From NCBI GenBank assembly GCA_963708205.1, contig OY970196.1:1798001-1862000 (forward strand): 64,000 bases of DNA, given 5' to 3'. The DNA comes from CAVYTF01 sp963708205 (GTDB taxonomy: Bacteria; Bacteroidota; Bacteroidia; Chitinophagales; Chitinophagaceae). Below are positions 9,864 to 18,648 of this stretch, in pieces. Position 1 is the first letter of the stretch. The number at the start of each line of letters is the position of its first letter. A program made the position numbers and the translations under genes. The notes below the pieces were generated by a model, which worked only from the letters and a program-made list of their open reading frames with translations, was not told the DNA's origin and made no database searches.

Positions 9864-10619
9864 CTACGCACTATAATTTTCCAAAATATTTTTTGCCTGG
9901 GTAAATTGTTTTTCAAATTTATCTATTGCCTGTTTAATGTTTTCATCAGGCAGTTGTGTTTTTTTGGTTTCTGTCTCAATTAATAAAGCCTGCTGAAACA
10001 TTTGCTGTATCTGTATTACAGACAAAGAAGACTTTGCAAAGTGTGCAGTTTTTGCAAGGTTATCTTTATCACCGTCAATATAATATTGTTTAATTTTTTC
10101 TATTGTTTGCGGCATATTTTGATTGAAGGTTTTTATTATCAGATCAATATATTCTTTATCATTGTCCGCAATCGTTTCTAAAAATGTAAGGTCTATCGTG
10201 ATGCCGTCTCCGCTGAGATTTTTATTTTTAGATTTAAGCGGAGGATCAAGTTTTGATATTATTTCCATTAATTGGTCAATTGTAAAAGGTTTGCGAATGT
10301 AACCACTCATACCTGATGTGTCGCATCGCTCCTTTTCTTCTTCAATCGGCGAAGCAGTAATAGCAATTATCGGGATGGTAAGCTTCAGATCATTTCTTAT
10401 AACTTCCGCCGTTTCACAACCATCCAGATCAGGTAAATAAAGATCCATTATAACAATATCAAAATCTGAATTACGCAAAAGATCAATGGCTTTGGTTCCG
10501 CTTTCAACAATAGTTATTTTAGTTGCCAGCTTAAAAAAAGAACGCTGAAAAAGCATTTGATTCACAATATCATCTTCAACCAAAAGAATGCGCAGATTTT
10601 CCAGAATACTCATATCCAT
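9864..10619 (-). CDS. receiver-HPt phosphorelay protein
   Basis: 251 residues. Receiver domain (about 7-125) with Asp59 (IVIMDLYLPD) and Lys110 (IRKPF). A linker leads to an HPt helical bundle (about 142-250) with the candidate phospho-His193 in TAHFAKSSL. No DNA-binding or catalytic output. Such fusions act as shuttles between hybrid kinases and final regulators. An alternative start two codons in (MSILENLRIL) is possible. The leader region contains a perfect palindrome CGCAAATTTGCG (10632-10643). Confidence 0.87.
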   Translation of the reverse strand: MDMSILENLRILLVEDDIVNQMLFQRSFFKLATKITIVESGTKAIDLLRNSDFDIVIMDLYLPDLDGCETAEVIRNDLKLTIPIIAITASPIEEEKERCDTSGMSGYIRKPFTIDQLMEIISKLDPPLKSKNKNLSGDGITIDLTFLETIADNDKEYIDLIIKTFNQNMPQTIEKIKQYYIDGDKDNLAKTAHFAKSSLSVIQIQQMFQQALLIETETKKTQLPDENIKQAIDKFEKQFTQAKNILENYSA

Positions 10620-10738
10620 ACAGCATAGTTACGCAAATTTGCGAAAAATGAAAGTGATAAAGTGGGCTTTATATTTTCCATTAAATATTTTCTTTTTTGT
10701 TTTGGCTAATTTTTAACCAGTCCCTTTTGCATTTCTAC

Positions 10739-10746
10739 TATTTTTG
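10739..10746 (+). promoter_or_regulatory. Bacteroidota -7 promoter box
   Basis: TATTTTTG matches TAnnTTTG, 49 bp upstream of the beta-barrel gene start. No TTTG at the ideal upstream spacing was seen. Confidence 0.4.
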
Positions 10747-10795
10747 CGAAGTTGCAATTCCATAAAAAATTAACAGCTTAACAATTAACTGTCTA

Positions 10796-11530
10796 ATGAA
10801 AAAATTACTTCTTTTTTTTACTTTAATTTTTATTGCATTAAATATTTATGCGCAAACAGATACACTTGCAAAAAAGAAATGGACTGCTATTGATTTAAGT
10901 AATCGCGCGAATGATCATTTTATGCTGCAATATGGAATTGATGAGTGGAGCGGCACAAACGACAGCACTTCACCTTCGGGTTTTTCAAGACATTTCAATT
11001 TTTATTTTATGATTGATAAACCGTTCAAAGCTAATCCTCATTTTAGTGTTGGTTTCGGTTTAGGACTTGGCAGCAGCAACATGTTTTTCAAAGACACTTA
11101 TATAGATTTAAAATCACTTTCTACAACATTGCCTTTTACAAATGTTAGCACAACCGATCATTTTGATAAATATAAACTCACTACAATTTTTTTGCAGGCA
11201 CCAATAGAATTGCGCTACTCAGGCAATCCTATGGAACCTGATAAAGGTTTTAAGTTTGCTTTAGGTGTAAAAGTTGGTACGCTTTTAAAAGCCTATACCA
11301 AAGGTAAAAACCTTGAAAACAGTAGCGACGAAACCATTTACGGACCGCAATACATAGAAAAAGAAAGCGACAAAAGATTTATCAATGCTACCGACTTTGC
11401 GGTAACGGCACGCATCGGTTACGGTAATTTCTCACTCGATGGTTCTTATCAATTAACAGGATTTTTAAAAACTGATACAGGTCCGGTCATCAATCCATAC
11501 TCAATCGGCATCACGCTTTCAGGGTTATAA
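10796..11530 (+). CDS. secreted outer-membrane beta-barrel protein, unknown function
   Basis: 244 residues. Signal peptide of about 19 residues ending YAQT. The rest is rich in alternating aromatic/polar strands (HFNFYFMIDKPF, HFSVGFGLGLGS, TTIFLQAPIELRYSG, FKFALGVKVGTLL, FAVTARIGYG) and ends near a terminal strand SIGITLSGL, as in porin-like PorT/OmpW-type barrels of Bacteroidota. I cannot assign a transport role. Followed by a repeat-filled intergenic region. Confidence 0.7.
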   Translation: MKKLLLFFTLIFIALNIYAQTDTLAKKKWTAIDLSNRANDHFMLQYGIDEWSGTNDSTSPSGFSRHFNFYFMIDKPFKANPHFSVGFGLGLGSSNMFFKDTYIDLKSLSTTLPFTNVSTTDHFDKYKLTTIFLQAPIELRYSGNPMEPDKGFKFALGVKVGTLLKAYTKGKNLENSSDETIYGPQYIEKESDKRFINATDFAVTARIGYGNFSLDGSYQLTGFLKTDTGPVINPYSIGITLSGL

Positions 11531-11574
11531 TTTTTTTGGTACCGGCTTCAGTTTTTCATAGCATCATCGTTGGG

Positions 11575-11632
11575 CAATTTGCGTGTCGAAACAGCAAATT
11601 GGAAAATCTTTTCATCACCAGTGCCTGTGGTG
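11575..11632. repeat. REP-like hairpin element next to array A
   Basis: Two hairpins in the 446-bp gap between the barrel gene and hflX: perfect CAATTTGC (11575-11582) / GCAAATTG (11594-11601), and CACCA (11616-11620) / TGGTG (11628-11632). No T-run follows the first, so it is not a classic terminator. The rest of 11531-11664 shows no gene. Confidence 0.5.
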
Positions 11633-11706
11633 GGCTTTCATTATTTAATATCAATATTATCATTACCACGGCCAATATGGTCACGACATAACCTGTTTTT
11701 GAACCG

Positions 11707-11895
11707 AGCATAACGAGAATTGTCACGAGCATGATGAGAATGGTCACGGGCATGACGAAAATAGAACCGAGCATGACGAGAATAGTCACGAGCATGATGA
11801 GAATGGTCACGAGCATGACGAAAATAGAACCAAGCATGACGAGAATAGTCACGAGCATGATGAGAATAGTCACAAGCATCATCAAAATGGATGCG
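11707..11895. repeat. tandem array A: nine 21-bp units
   Basis: Nine consecutive 21-bp units of the type AGCATGACGAGAATAGTCACG. Every third unit ends AACCG or AACCA rather than TCACG, giving a 63-bp higher-order period. Degenerate copies extend left to about 11665. Both strands stay open for several hundred bases, as expected when the period is a multiple of three and lacks stops, so the predicted peptides are not taken as genes. Units share GTCAC(G)AGCA with array B. Confidence 0.9.
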
Positions 11896-11976
11896 GGCAT
11901 TCATTCAAACCAAATAGTATGCTTCTGAAAATGCAGCTATTTTTAGTTAACTTTATTAAGAAAAACTTTTCAGCCT

Positions 11977-13164
11977 TTGATAGAAAAACACAAAATTCAA
12001 AATAACGAGCGTGCCGTTTTAGTTGGCGTAATACAAAAAGAACAAACTGAAGAACAGGTAAATGAATATCTTGATGAGCTTGCATTTCTCGCAGAAACTG
12101 CAGGCGCAGTTGCTATAAAAATTTTCACACAAAAATTAAATCATCCCGATAGCAAAACATTTGTTGGCAGTGGAAAATTAGAACAGATAAAAAAATATGT
12201 TGCTGCAAAAAATATTTCTCTGGTCATTTTTGATGATGAACTTACAGGCTCTCAAATCAGTAACATTGAAAAAGAGTTGAATGTTTTAACTATCGACAGA
12301 ACCGATTTAATACTCGACATTTTCGCTCGGCGCGCAAGAACATCCCAGGCAAAAGTGCAGGTAGAGCTTGCACAATATCAATATTTATTGCCAAGATTAA
12401 AAGGCATGTGGAAGCATTTGGAAAGGCAGGGCGGCGGCATTGGCACGCGCGGTCCCGGTGAAACGGAAATAGAAACCGACCGTCGTATTGTAAAAGATAA
12501 AATTTCGTTGTTGCGGAAACATCTTGCAGAAATAGATAAACAATCCTTCACTCAAAGAAAAGAACGTGGTGAGTTTATTCGCGTGGCGCTTGTTGGCTAC
12601 ACCAATGTTGGCAAAAGCACTATCATGAATTTGCTTAGTAAAAGCGATGTGTTTGCAGAAAATAAATTATTCGCAACACTTGATACCACAACGCGCAAAG
12701 TTGTTTTTGGCAATACACCCTTTCTATTAAGCGATACTGTTGGCTTTATCCGCAAGTTGCCGCATCATTTAGTTGAAAGTTTTAAAAGTACTTTAGACGA
12801 AGTGCGTGAAGCTGATATTTTATTGCACGTTGTTGATATTTCTCATCCTCAATATGAAGAACAGATTGGTGTGGTAAATAAAACTTTACAGGAATTAAAT
12901 GCTTTTGAAAAACCTATTCTTACAGTTTTCAATAAGACAGATCTTTATGAAAAAAATACTTTTGATGAATGGTTGCCCGAAGATGCAAAGCTTGAACTGT
13001 TGCGAAATTTAAAAGAAAAATGGCAGGCAGAAACACATGGCAACAGTATTTTTATTTCTGCTAAAGAGCGCACTGCCATTGATGTTTTGCGTGATGGTAT
13101 CTTAGAAAAAGTACGCATCATGTACGAGGTTCGGTATCCTTATAAGACGCAATATTTTTATTGA
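11977..13164 (+). CDS. hflX: GTPase HflX
   Basis: 395 residues. N-terminal HflX domain (to about 195) with EYLDELAFLAETAGA and the linker GGGIGTRGPGETEIETDRR. The G domain follows: G1 GYTNVGKST (about 207), G3 DTVGF, G4 NKTD. A ribosome-associated GTPase that splits stalled 70S ribosomes under stress. The start is TTG at 11977; the N-terminal residues then fit the family, and no ATG gives a better one. Followed 19 bp later by ppk2. Confidence 0.93.
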   Translation: MIEKHKIQNNERAVLVGVIQKEQTEEQVNEYLDELAFLAETAGAVAIKIFTQKLNHPDSKTFVGSGKLEQIKKYVAAKNISLVIFDDELTGSQISNIEKELNVLTIDRTDLILDIFARRARTSQAKVQVELAQYQYLLPRLKGMWKHLERQGGGIGTRGPGETEIETDRRIVKDKISLLRKHLAEIDKQSFTQRKERGEFIRVALVGYTNVGKSTIMNLLSKSDVFAENKLFATLDTTTRKVVFGNTPFLLSDTVGFIRKLPHHLVESFKSTLDEVREADILLHVVDISHPQYEEQIGVVNKTLQELNAFEKPILTVFNKTDLYEKNTFDEWLPEDAKLELLRNLKEKWQAETHGNSIFISAKERTAIDVLRDGILEKVRIMYEVRYPYKTQYFY

Positions 13165-13183
13165 TTAACTTAAATAAAAAAAG

Positions 13184-13930
13184 ATGGCTATAAAACTTGC
13201 AGATATAAAAACAACCGCACCAAAAAATTTTGATAAAGAAAAAACAAAAGATGAATTACATGAAATACTGCAGCAATTAGATGAGTTGCAAAATCTTTTA
13301 TATGCTGAGCGCAAACATTCATTATTAATTGTTATCCAGGGCATGGATGCCTCCGGAAAAGACGGCGCGATAAGAAATGTATTTGGCAAACTAAATCCGC
13401 AAGGCGTGCTGGTCACATCTTTTAAAGAACCAACAGCAGATGAATTGGCACATGATTTTTTGTGGCGCATTCACAAGCATACTCCGGAAAAAGGAATGAT
13501 ACAAATATTTAACCGCTCGCATTATGAAGATATTTTAATTACACGCGTGCATAAAATGATAGATGATGAAACTGCCAAAAAAAGAATGAAAGCAATTAAT
13601 GATTTTGAGTCTTTGCTTATAAATAATAATGACACGCACATCCTTAAATTTTATTTGCATGTTTCGCCTGAAGAGCAACAAAAACGCTTGAAAGAACGAA
13701 CAGATAATCCAAAAAAAGAATGGAAATATAATGCCAATGATTTAAAAGAAGCGAAGCTTTGGAAACAATATATGAAAGCTTATGAAGATTGTTTTAAACA
13801 TTGTAACGACGTGCCATGGATAATAACACCAAGCGATCAAAACTGGTATAAAGAATATATTATCGCAAATACTTTGCGCGACACTTTATCTTGTCTTAAA
13901 ATGCAATACCCAAAATATAAAACACAATAG
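13184..13930 (+). CDS. ppk2: polyphosphate kinase 2 family protein
   Basis: 248 residues, single PPK2 domain. Walker A region GMDASGKDGAIRNVF (about 53-67) and lid/Walker B region FNRSHYEDILITRVH (about 108-122). Typical of short PPK2 enzymes that transfer phosphate between polyphosphate and nucleoside mono- or diphosphates; the exact class cannot be read by eye. Cytoplasmic. It follows hflX closely on the same strand, which suggests a stress-related unit. Confidence 0.9.
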   Translation: MAIKLADIKTTAPKNFDKEKTKDELHEILQQLDELQNLLYAERKHSLLIVIQGMDASGKDGAIRNVFGKLNPQGVLVTSFKEPTADELAHDFLWRIHKHTPEKGMIQIFNRSHYEDILITRVHKMIDDETAKKRMKAINDFESLLINNNDTHILKFYLHVSPEEQQKRLKERTDNPKKEWKYNANDLKEAKLWKQYMKAYEDCFKHCNDVPWIITPSDQNWYKEYIIANTLRDTLSCLKMQYPKYKTQ

Positions 13931-13999
13931 AATAATTATTTTAATGATAGGAAATTTTATACTTTCATTTTTTTTAATCTAAACCAAAAAATAAATTTT

Positions 14000-14428
14000 A
14001 TGGGATTCGCAAAAGAATTCAAAGAGTTTGCCATGAAAGGCAACGTAATGGATCTTGCCGTCGGCGTTATCATTGGTGCAGCCTTTGCAAAAATTGTTGA
14101 TTCGGTTGTCAATGATTTAATTATGCCGGTTGTGTCTGCCATAATCGGGCAGCCTGATTTTAGTAATTTATACATTGTGCTCAAAGGCGCTGTGCCCGCC
14201 GGAGCAGCTTTGGCAGATGCCAGAAAAATTCCCGGCACAGCAATCCTCGCGTATGGAAATTTTCTAACAGTTGCCATTAATTTTATTTTGCTCGCCATTA
14301 TTATTTTCATGATGATTAAAGCAATGAATAGAATGAAACGCAAACATGATGTTGCTACGCCTCCGGCAGAAATTTCTTCAACCGATAAGTTGCTTATTCA
14401 AATAAGAGACGAATTGCAGAAGCCTTAA
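14000..14428 (+). CDS. mscL: large-conductance mechanosensitive channel
   Basis: 142 residues, normal for MscL. N-terminal amphipathic helix, pore helix GNVMDLAVGVIIGAAFAKIV (about 14-33), periplasmic loop, and second membrane helix YGNFLTVAINFILLAIIIF (about 85-103), then a charged tail. It opens on membrane tension to release solutes during osmotic downshock. Followed by a clear intrinsic terminator. Confidence 0.95.
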   Translation: MGFAKEFKEFAMKGNVMDLAVGVIIGAAFAKIVDSVVNDLIMPVVSAIIGQPDFSNLYIVLKGAVPAGAALADARKIPGTAILAYGNFLTVAINFILLAIIIFMMIKAMNRMKRKHDVATPPAEISSTDKLLIQIRDELQKP

Positions 14429-14488
14429 GTTTGTGGATTAGTTGTGTTTTATTATTACACAATAATCAATCTTAAATTTTATTTTTGA

Positions 14489-14524
14489 AAAGTCCTGTTG
14501 GAAAATACTGACAGGATTTTTTTT
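14489..14524 (+). terminator. intrinsic terminator after mscL
   Basis: Stem TCCTGT (14493-14498) / ACAGGA (14511-14516), a 12-nt loop, and a following run of eight T. It lies just before the scpA start. Confidence 0.8.
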
Positions 14525-14540
14525 ATTTTTAAATTTTTTT

Positions 14541-15323
14541 GTGAATACAACAGGTTATCAAATAAAGTTACCGCAGTTTGAAGGTCCTTTCGACCTGCTT
14601 TTATTTTTTATTGAAAGAGATGAGATAGATATTTACAACATTCCTATCAACAATATCATCAAAGATTTTTTAGTTTTTATTAATGAAAAAGAAAAAGTGA
14701 ATATTGAATTAAGCAGCGAATTTATTTTATTCGTTTCAACTCTTATGCGCATAAAGGCAAAGATGTTGTTACCAAGAAAAGACCTGGATGCACAAGGCAA
14801 TGAAATTGATCCGCGACAGGAATTGATTGATAAAATATTAGAGTATAAACGCTTCAAAGAAGCTAGTGTGCAAATGGCTGAAATGGAGGCGCAGCGCATG
14901 TTGGCAGCGAAACGCGGCAACCTGCAAAAAGAACTTTCGCAAATTGGTGAAGAAGCTGCTGAAGGCACAGAAATACAAGCTGTAACGCTTTTTAAACTGA
15001 TGAAATCTTTTGAAAAAGTAATGCAGCGCATGCACGAGCGCAATAACAAACCCGTGCATACAGTAGTGCAATATAATTATACAATGGAAGGTAGCCGCGA
15101 ACAGATGCTCAACTTTGTACGCGAACAAAAAAATGTATCTTTTGAAAAACTATTTGAAACCTGCGAAAACCGCATCCATGCTATATTTTTATTTTTGTCA
15201 ATGCTAGAGTTGATACAACTTAAATACATGAGCATACTTACCGGAGAAGGCAGAAATAATTTTATAGTTGAATGGAATGACAACCGCGAAGAAGACGTGG
15301 TTGGCGAAGATATTTTTGCATGA
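14541..15323 (+). CDS. scpA: segregation and condensation protein A
   Basis: 260 residues. The kleisin subunit of the Smc-ScpAB condensin, linking Smc heads during chromosome compaction. N-terminal signature LPQFEGPFDLLLFFIERDEIDIYNIPI; C-terminal winged-helix part FEKLFETCENRIHAIFLFLSMLELIQL. The start is GTG at 14541, directly before the conserved N-terminus; no ATG upstream fits. scpB and smc are not in the window. Confidence 0.93.
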   Translation: MNTTGYQIKLPQFEGPFDLLLFFIERDEIDIYNIPINNIIKDFLVFINEKEKVNIELSSEFILFVSTLMRIKAKMLLPRKDLDAQGNEIDPRQELIDKILEYKRFKEASVQMAEMEAQRMLAAKRGNLQKELSQIGEEAAEGTEIQAVTLFKLMKSFEKVMQRMHERNNKPVHTVVQYNYTMEGSREQMLNFVREQKNVSFEKLFETCENRIHAIFLFLSMLELIQLKYMSILTGEGRNNFIVEWNDNREEDVVGEDIFA

Positions 15324-15402
15324 AGTTAAAAAAATATTTTCATCAACTTAAATTATATAAAATCACTTTGCTTCTTACATAATTTCTCTTAAGCAAGTCC
15401 GT

Positions 15403-15410
15403 TATATTTG
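15403..15410 (+). promoter_or_regulatory. -7 promoter box of ftsK
   Basis: TATATTTG (TAnnTTTG type), 14 bp before the ftsK ATG. Confidence 0.45.
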
Positions 15411-15424
15411 CGCGTTGAAAGTAT

Positions 15425-17965
15425 ATGGCTAATAAATTAAAAACGAAATCTCCGCCTCCGGATCCGCAAAAACTTAATCCCGAAAAAGAAGCACAGGTTT
15501 CAGTTGCGGAAATTGTAAAAGATGATCGTACGCACAAAATCGCCGGCACAATCAGTTTGCTCTTTTGTGTTTTTTTATTTATTGCATTCACCTCATATAT
15601 TTTTACCTGGCAGGAAGATCAGGATAAAATAATAAATTTTGGTGTAAAGATTTTTAGCGTCAGCGATATGCATGTTCAAAACATGCTTGGCGTGCTCGGC
15701 GCATTTATCGCGCACAATCTTATTTACAATGGCTTTGGTATAGCAGCTTATTTGCTTTGCAGTTTCTTTTTTGTACTTGGAGTGAATTTATTATTTGGCA
15801 GAAAAATTTTCAGCCTTGCACGAAACATCAAATATGTGTTGGTTGGTTTGGTAGTGCTAAGTGTTACATTTTCTTTTTTTACAAACGACAGTAGCTTTTC
15901 TTGGGGCGGTGCTGTTGGTGAGTTGTCGGAAGAATGGCTGGTAAAATGGATCGGCAATTTCGGAACAGGCGCATTAATAATAGTTGCTGTATTAAGTTAT
16001 ATCATCTGGCGTTTCAATCCTGTTTTTGCGATGCCAAAAGTCAGTAGCAATAAACAGCAATTGCAAAATAATTTTATTGAAAAAGAAAATGAAGACGCAC
16101 ATGAAATTGATGATGAAGATGCTGAACCTTTCTTTATAAAAAGTGATGGCGCAGTATTGAAGGTTGATGAATCTTTCAACAATAAATTAAAAAGCGAAAG
16201 CAAAGGTGTTTCTGTAATAATGCCAAAAGCTGTTGATGCCGAACCAAATTCTTTGTATGATATTTCATTGAATGAAAAATTTCCTGAAGATGAAATTGCC
16301 GCAGAAATAATACCTGCAAAAAAAGAACCTGCTACTAATCTTTCTTCTCTTTCACTTGAAATAAAAAAACCTGTTGAGGAAGCAAAGACAGATTTGCATG
16401 ACGTTGAAAACATAATGCAGGATGATACGCAACTCGAAATACGCAGCGAAGAATTAGCAACTTACAATTTTGATCCAACTTTAGAACTGCGTGATTATAA
16501 ATTTCCATCTATCGATCTGTTAGAAACACATGGCAGCGAAAAAATAGTTCAGGACCCTTCGGAGCTGGAAGCAAACAAAACACAGATCATAAAAACATTG
16601 CAGAACTATGATATAGAAATTACGCGCATTGCAGCCACTGTTGGCCCTACTGTAACGCTGTATGAAATTGTTCCATCGCCCGGCGTGCGCATTTCACGCA
16701 TAAAGAATCTGGAAGATGATATCGCGCTAAGCCTTGCTGCGCTTGGCATTCGCATTATTGCGCCCATTCCGGGTAAAGGAACAATTGGCATCGAAGTACC
16801 AAATTTGCGCAAGAGTGTTGTAAGCATGAAGACATTATTATCAAGCGATAAATTTCAAAATAATAATTTCTCTTTACCTATTGCGATTGGTAAAAAAATT
16901 GATAACGAAAACTTTATTGTTGACCTTGCCGCGATGCCGCATTTATTAATGGCAGGCGCAACGGGTCAGGGAAAATCAGTTGGCATCAACACATTGCTTG
17001 TTTCTTTGCTTTATAAAAAACATCCTTCACAATTAAAATTTGTTTTGGTTGATCCGAAGAAAGTTGAGCTAAGTTTATATAGAATTATTGAGAAACATTT
17101 TCTTGCAAAACTTCCGGGCGAAGAAGAATCAATTATTACTGATACAAAAAAAGTTGTGTATTCTTTAAATGCGTTATGCATTGAAATGGATAACCGTTAT
17201 GATCTCTTAAAAGAAGCAGGTTGCCGCAACATAAAAGAGTACAATGAAAAGTTTGTGAAGCGAAAATTGAATCCGCAAAAAGGTCATCAGTATTTGCCAT
17301 TTATCATTTTAGTGATTGATGAATTTGCTGATCTTATCATGACTGCCGGGAAAGAAATAGAATTGCCAATCGCAAGGCTTGCACAGCTTGCACGTGCTGT
17401 GGGCATTCATTTGATCATTGCTACGCAAAGACCATCCGTAAATATTATTACAGGAACCATCAAAGCAAATTTTCCTGCGCGCATCGCCTTTAAAGTGTCT
17501 TCAAAAATTGACAGCAGAACAATTTTAGATATTGGCGGCGCTGAACAATTAATTGGAAAAGGCGATATGCTGATAAGTTATAATGGCGAAGTTACGCGAC
17601 TGCAATGTGCATTTGTTGATACGCCCGAAGTTGATAAAGTTTGCGAATTTATCGGTTACCAGGAAAGTTTTCCGAAGCAATATTATTTGCCAACTTATGA
17701 AGATGAAAAAGAATTGGAAGGAAAAGATTTTGATCTCAGTGATCGCGATCCATTGTTTGAAGATGCAGCAAAATTGATCGTTCAAAATCAAATTGGTTCT
17801 ACTTCTTTAATTCAAAGACGAATGAAACTTGGATATAATCGCGCAGGAAGATTAATGGATCAACTGGAAGCCGCAGGAATTGTGGGACCAAATCTTGGAA
17901 GCAAAGCCCGCGATGTAAACATAAAAACCGAAATGGAATTGCAGGAAAGATTGGATATGATGTAA
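15425..17965 (+). CDS. ftsK: DNA translocase FtsK/SpoIIIE
   Basis: 846 residues. Four to five N-terminal membrane helices (about 40-195), an acidic linker (about 205-360), then the motor: the alpha domain, and beta domain with Walker A GATGQGKS (about 511) and Walker B LVIDEFADL (about 630). The C-terminal gamma winged helix (about 775-846) includes GSTSLIQRRMKLGYNRAGRLMDQLE, which in studied FtsK recognises KOPS. It pumps DNA at the septum and activates XerCD dimer resolution. The linker is short, as is usual in Bacteroidota. Confidence 0.95.
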   Translation: MANKLKTKSPPPDPQKLNPEKEAQVSVAEIVKDDRTHKIAGTISLLFCVFLFIAFTSYIFTWQEDQDKIINFGVKIFSVSDMHVQNMLGVLGAFIAHNLIYNGFGIAAYLLCSFFFVLGVNLLFGRKIFSLARNIKYVLVGLVVLSVTFSFFTNDSSFSWGGAVGELSEEWLVKWIGNFGTGALIIVAVLSYIIWRFNPVFAMPKVSSNKQQLQNNFIEKENEDAHEIDDEDAEPFFIKSDGAVLKVDESFNNKLKSESKGVSVIMPKAVDAEPNSLYDISLNEKFPEDEIAAEIIPAKKEPATNLSSLSLEIKKPVEEAKTDLHDVENIMQDDTQLEIRSEELATYNFDPTLELRDYKFPSIDLLETHGSEKIVQDPSELEANKTQIIKTLQNYDIEITRIAATVGPTVTLYEIVPSPGVRISRIKNLEDDIALSLAALGIRIIAPIPGKGTIGIEVPNLRKSVVSMKTLLSSDKFQNNNFSLPIAIGKKIDNENFIVDLAAMPHLLMAGATGQGKSVGINTLLVSLLYKKHPSQLKFVLVDPKKVELSLYRIIEKHFLAKLPGEEESIITDTKKVVYSLNALCIEMDNRYDLLKEAGCRNIKEYNEKFVKRKLNPQKGHQYLPFIILVIDEFADLIMTAGKEIELPIARLAQLARAVGIHLIIATQRPSVNIITGTIKANFPARIAFKVSSKIDSRTILDIGGAEQLIGKGDMLISYNGEVTRLQCAFVDTPEVDKVCEFIGYQESFPKQYYLPTYEDEKELEGKDFDLSDRDPLFEDAAKLIVQNQIGSTSLIQRRMKLGYNRAGRLMDQLEAAGIVGPNLGSKARDVNIKTEMELQERLDMM

Positions 17966-17979
17966 AAATTTAATTTATC

Positions 17980-18402
17980 TCAACCCAAATTCAAATTTGT
18001 TTTTGGTTGCTGGTTAAATGAAGTAAGATATTTTATCACCGGCAATTTTTTCATAAACTCTGTAATGCTTTCGCTTTCTTCGTTTGAATGATGCTCAATA
18101 AAATTTGCGCTGAACTTCATGGTCAATGTTTCAAGATTGTCAATAATTGCAGTGCCGTAAGCAACAATGTAGTAAGGAATTCCTTTTTTATAAAAAGCAA
18201 GTTCACCAACAAAAAAATCACTGTCGGTGTTTATTGGAAGCCTGCTGAGATTGAATAAAATATTTCCGTTTTCATCAAGCTTATTTATCTTGATAATGCT
18301 TACTGCCACTCGGTTTCCGGCTTCATCATAAATATAGAAAATTGCCTGCTTTAATTTCTCGATCTTTTCTTTATAAAGAAAAGTAGTGTTTTCGGTATCC
18401 AT
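17980..18402 (-). CDS. split-barrel (PNPOx-like) protein, paralogue of the gene at 6179
   Basis: 140 residues, cytoplasmic, no named family recognised. DENGNILFN (about 42-50) and ELAFYKKGIPYYIVAYGTAII match in order and spacing the product of 6179-6613 plus, so the two are homologues. The pattern fits a flavin-reductase/pyridoxamine-oxidase-type split barrel, but no cofactor residues can be assigned by eye. It converges on ftsK with a 14-bp gap. A 246-bp AT-rich divergent region with no visible box separates it from the M23 peptidase gene. Confidence 0.6.
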   Translation of the reverse strand: MDTENTTFLYKEKIEKLKQAIFYIYDEAGNRVAVSIIKINKLDENGNILFNLSRLPINTDSDFFVGELAFYKKGIPYYIVAYGTAIIDNLETLTMKFSANFIEHHSNEESESITEFMKKLPVIKYLTSFNQQPKTNLNLG

Positions 18403-18648
18403 AATATTTAAAATTTTATTTTAAAATAACTTATGAGCAGGCAAAAGTTATTTCAAATTCAAGGTAGAAAAATTTGGTAATCAAAAATTGTTTTTAGAGT
18501 TATAATTATTAACATTTACGTAAAATAAAATAAGGCAGTTTTTTTAGGGGAAATGTTGCATCTTTTACTTTAAAATAATATTATTTTAATTTTAGTTTAT
18601 TGCATAAGAAATAATTCTTTTAATAAAAGCAACTTACTTTCAATTTTC

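Noticed and set aside
11556..11928. Frames on both strands across array A
   Set aside because: Open only because of the repeat; both strands and several frames are open at once.
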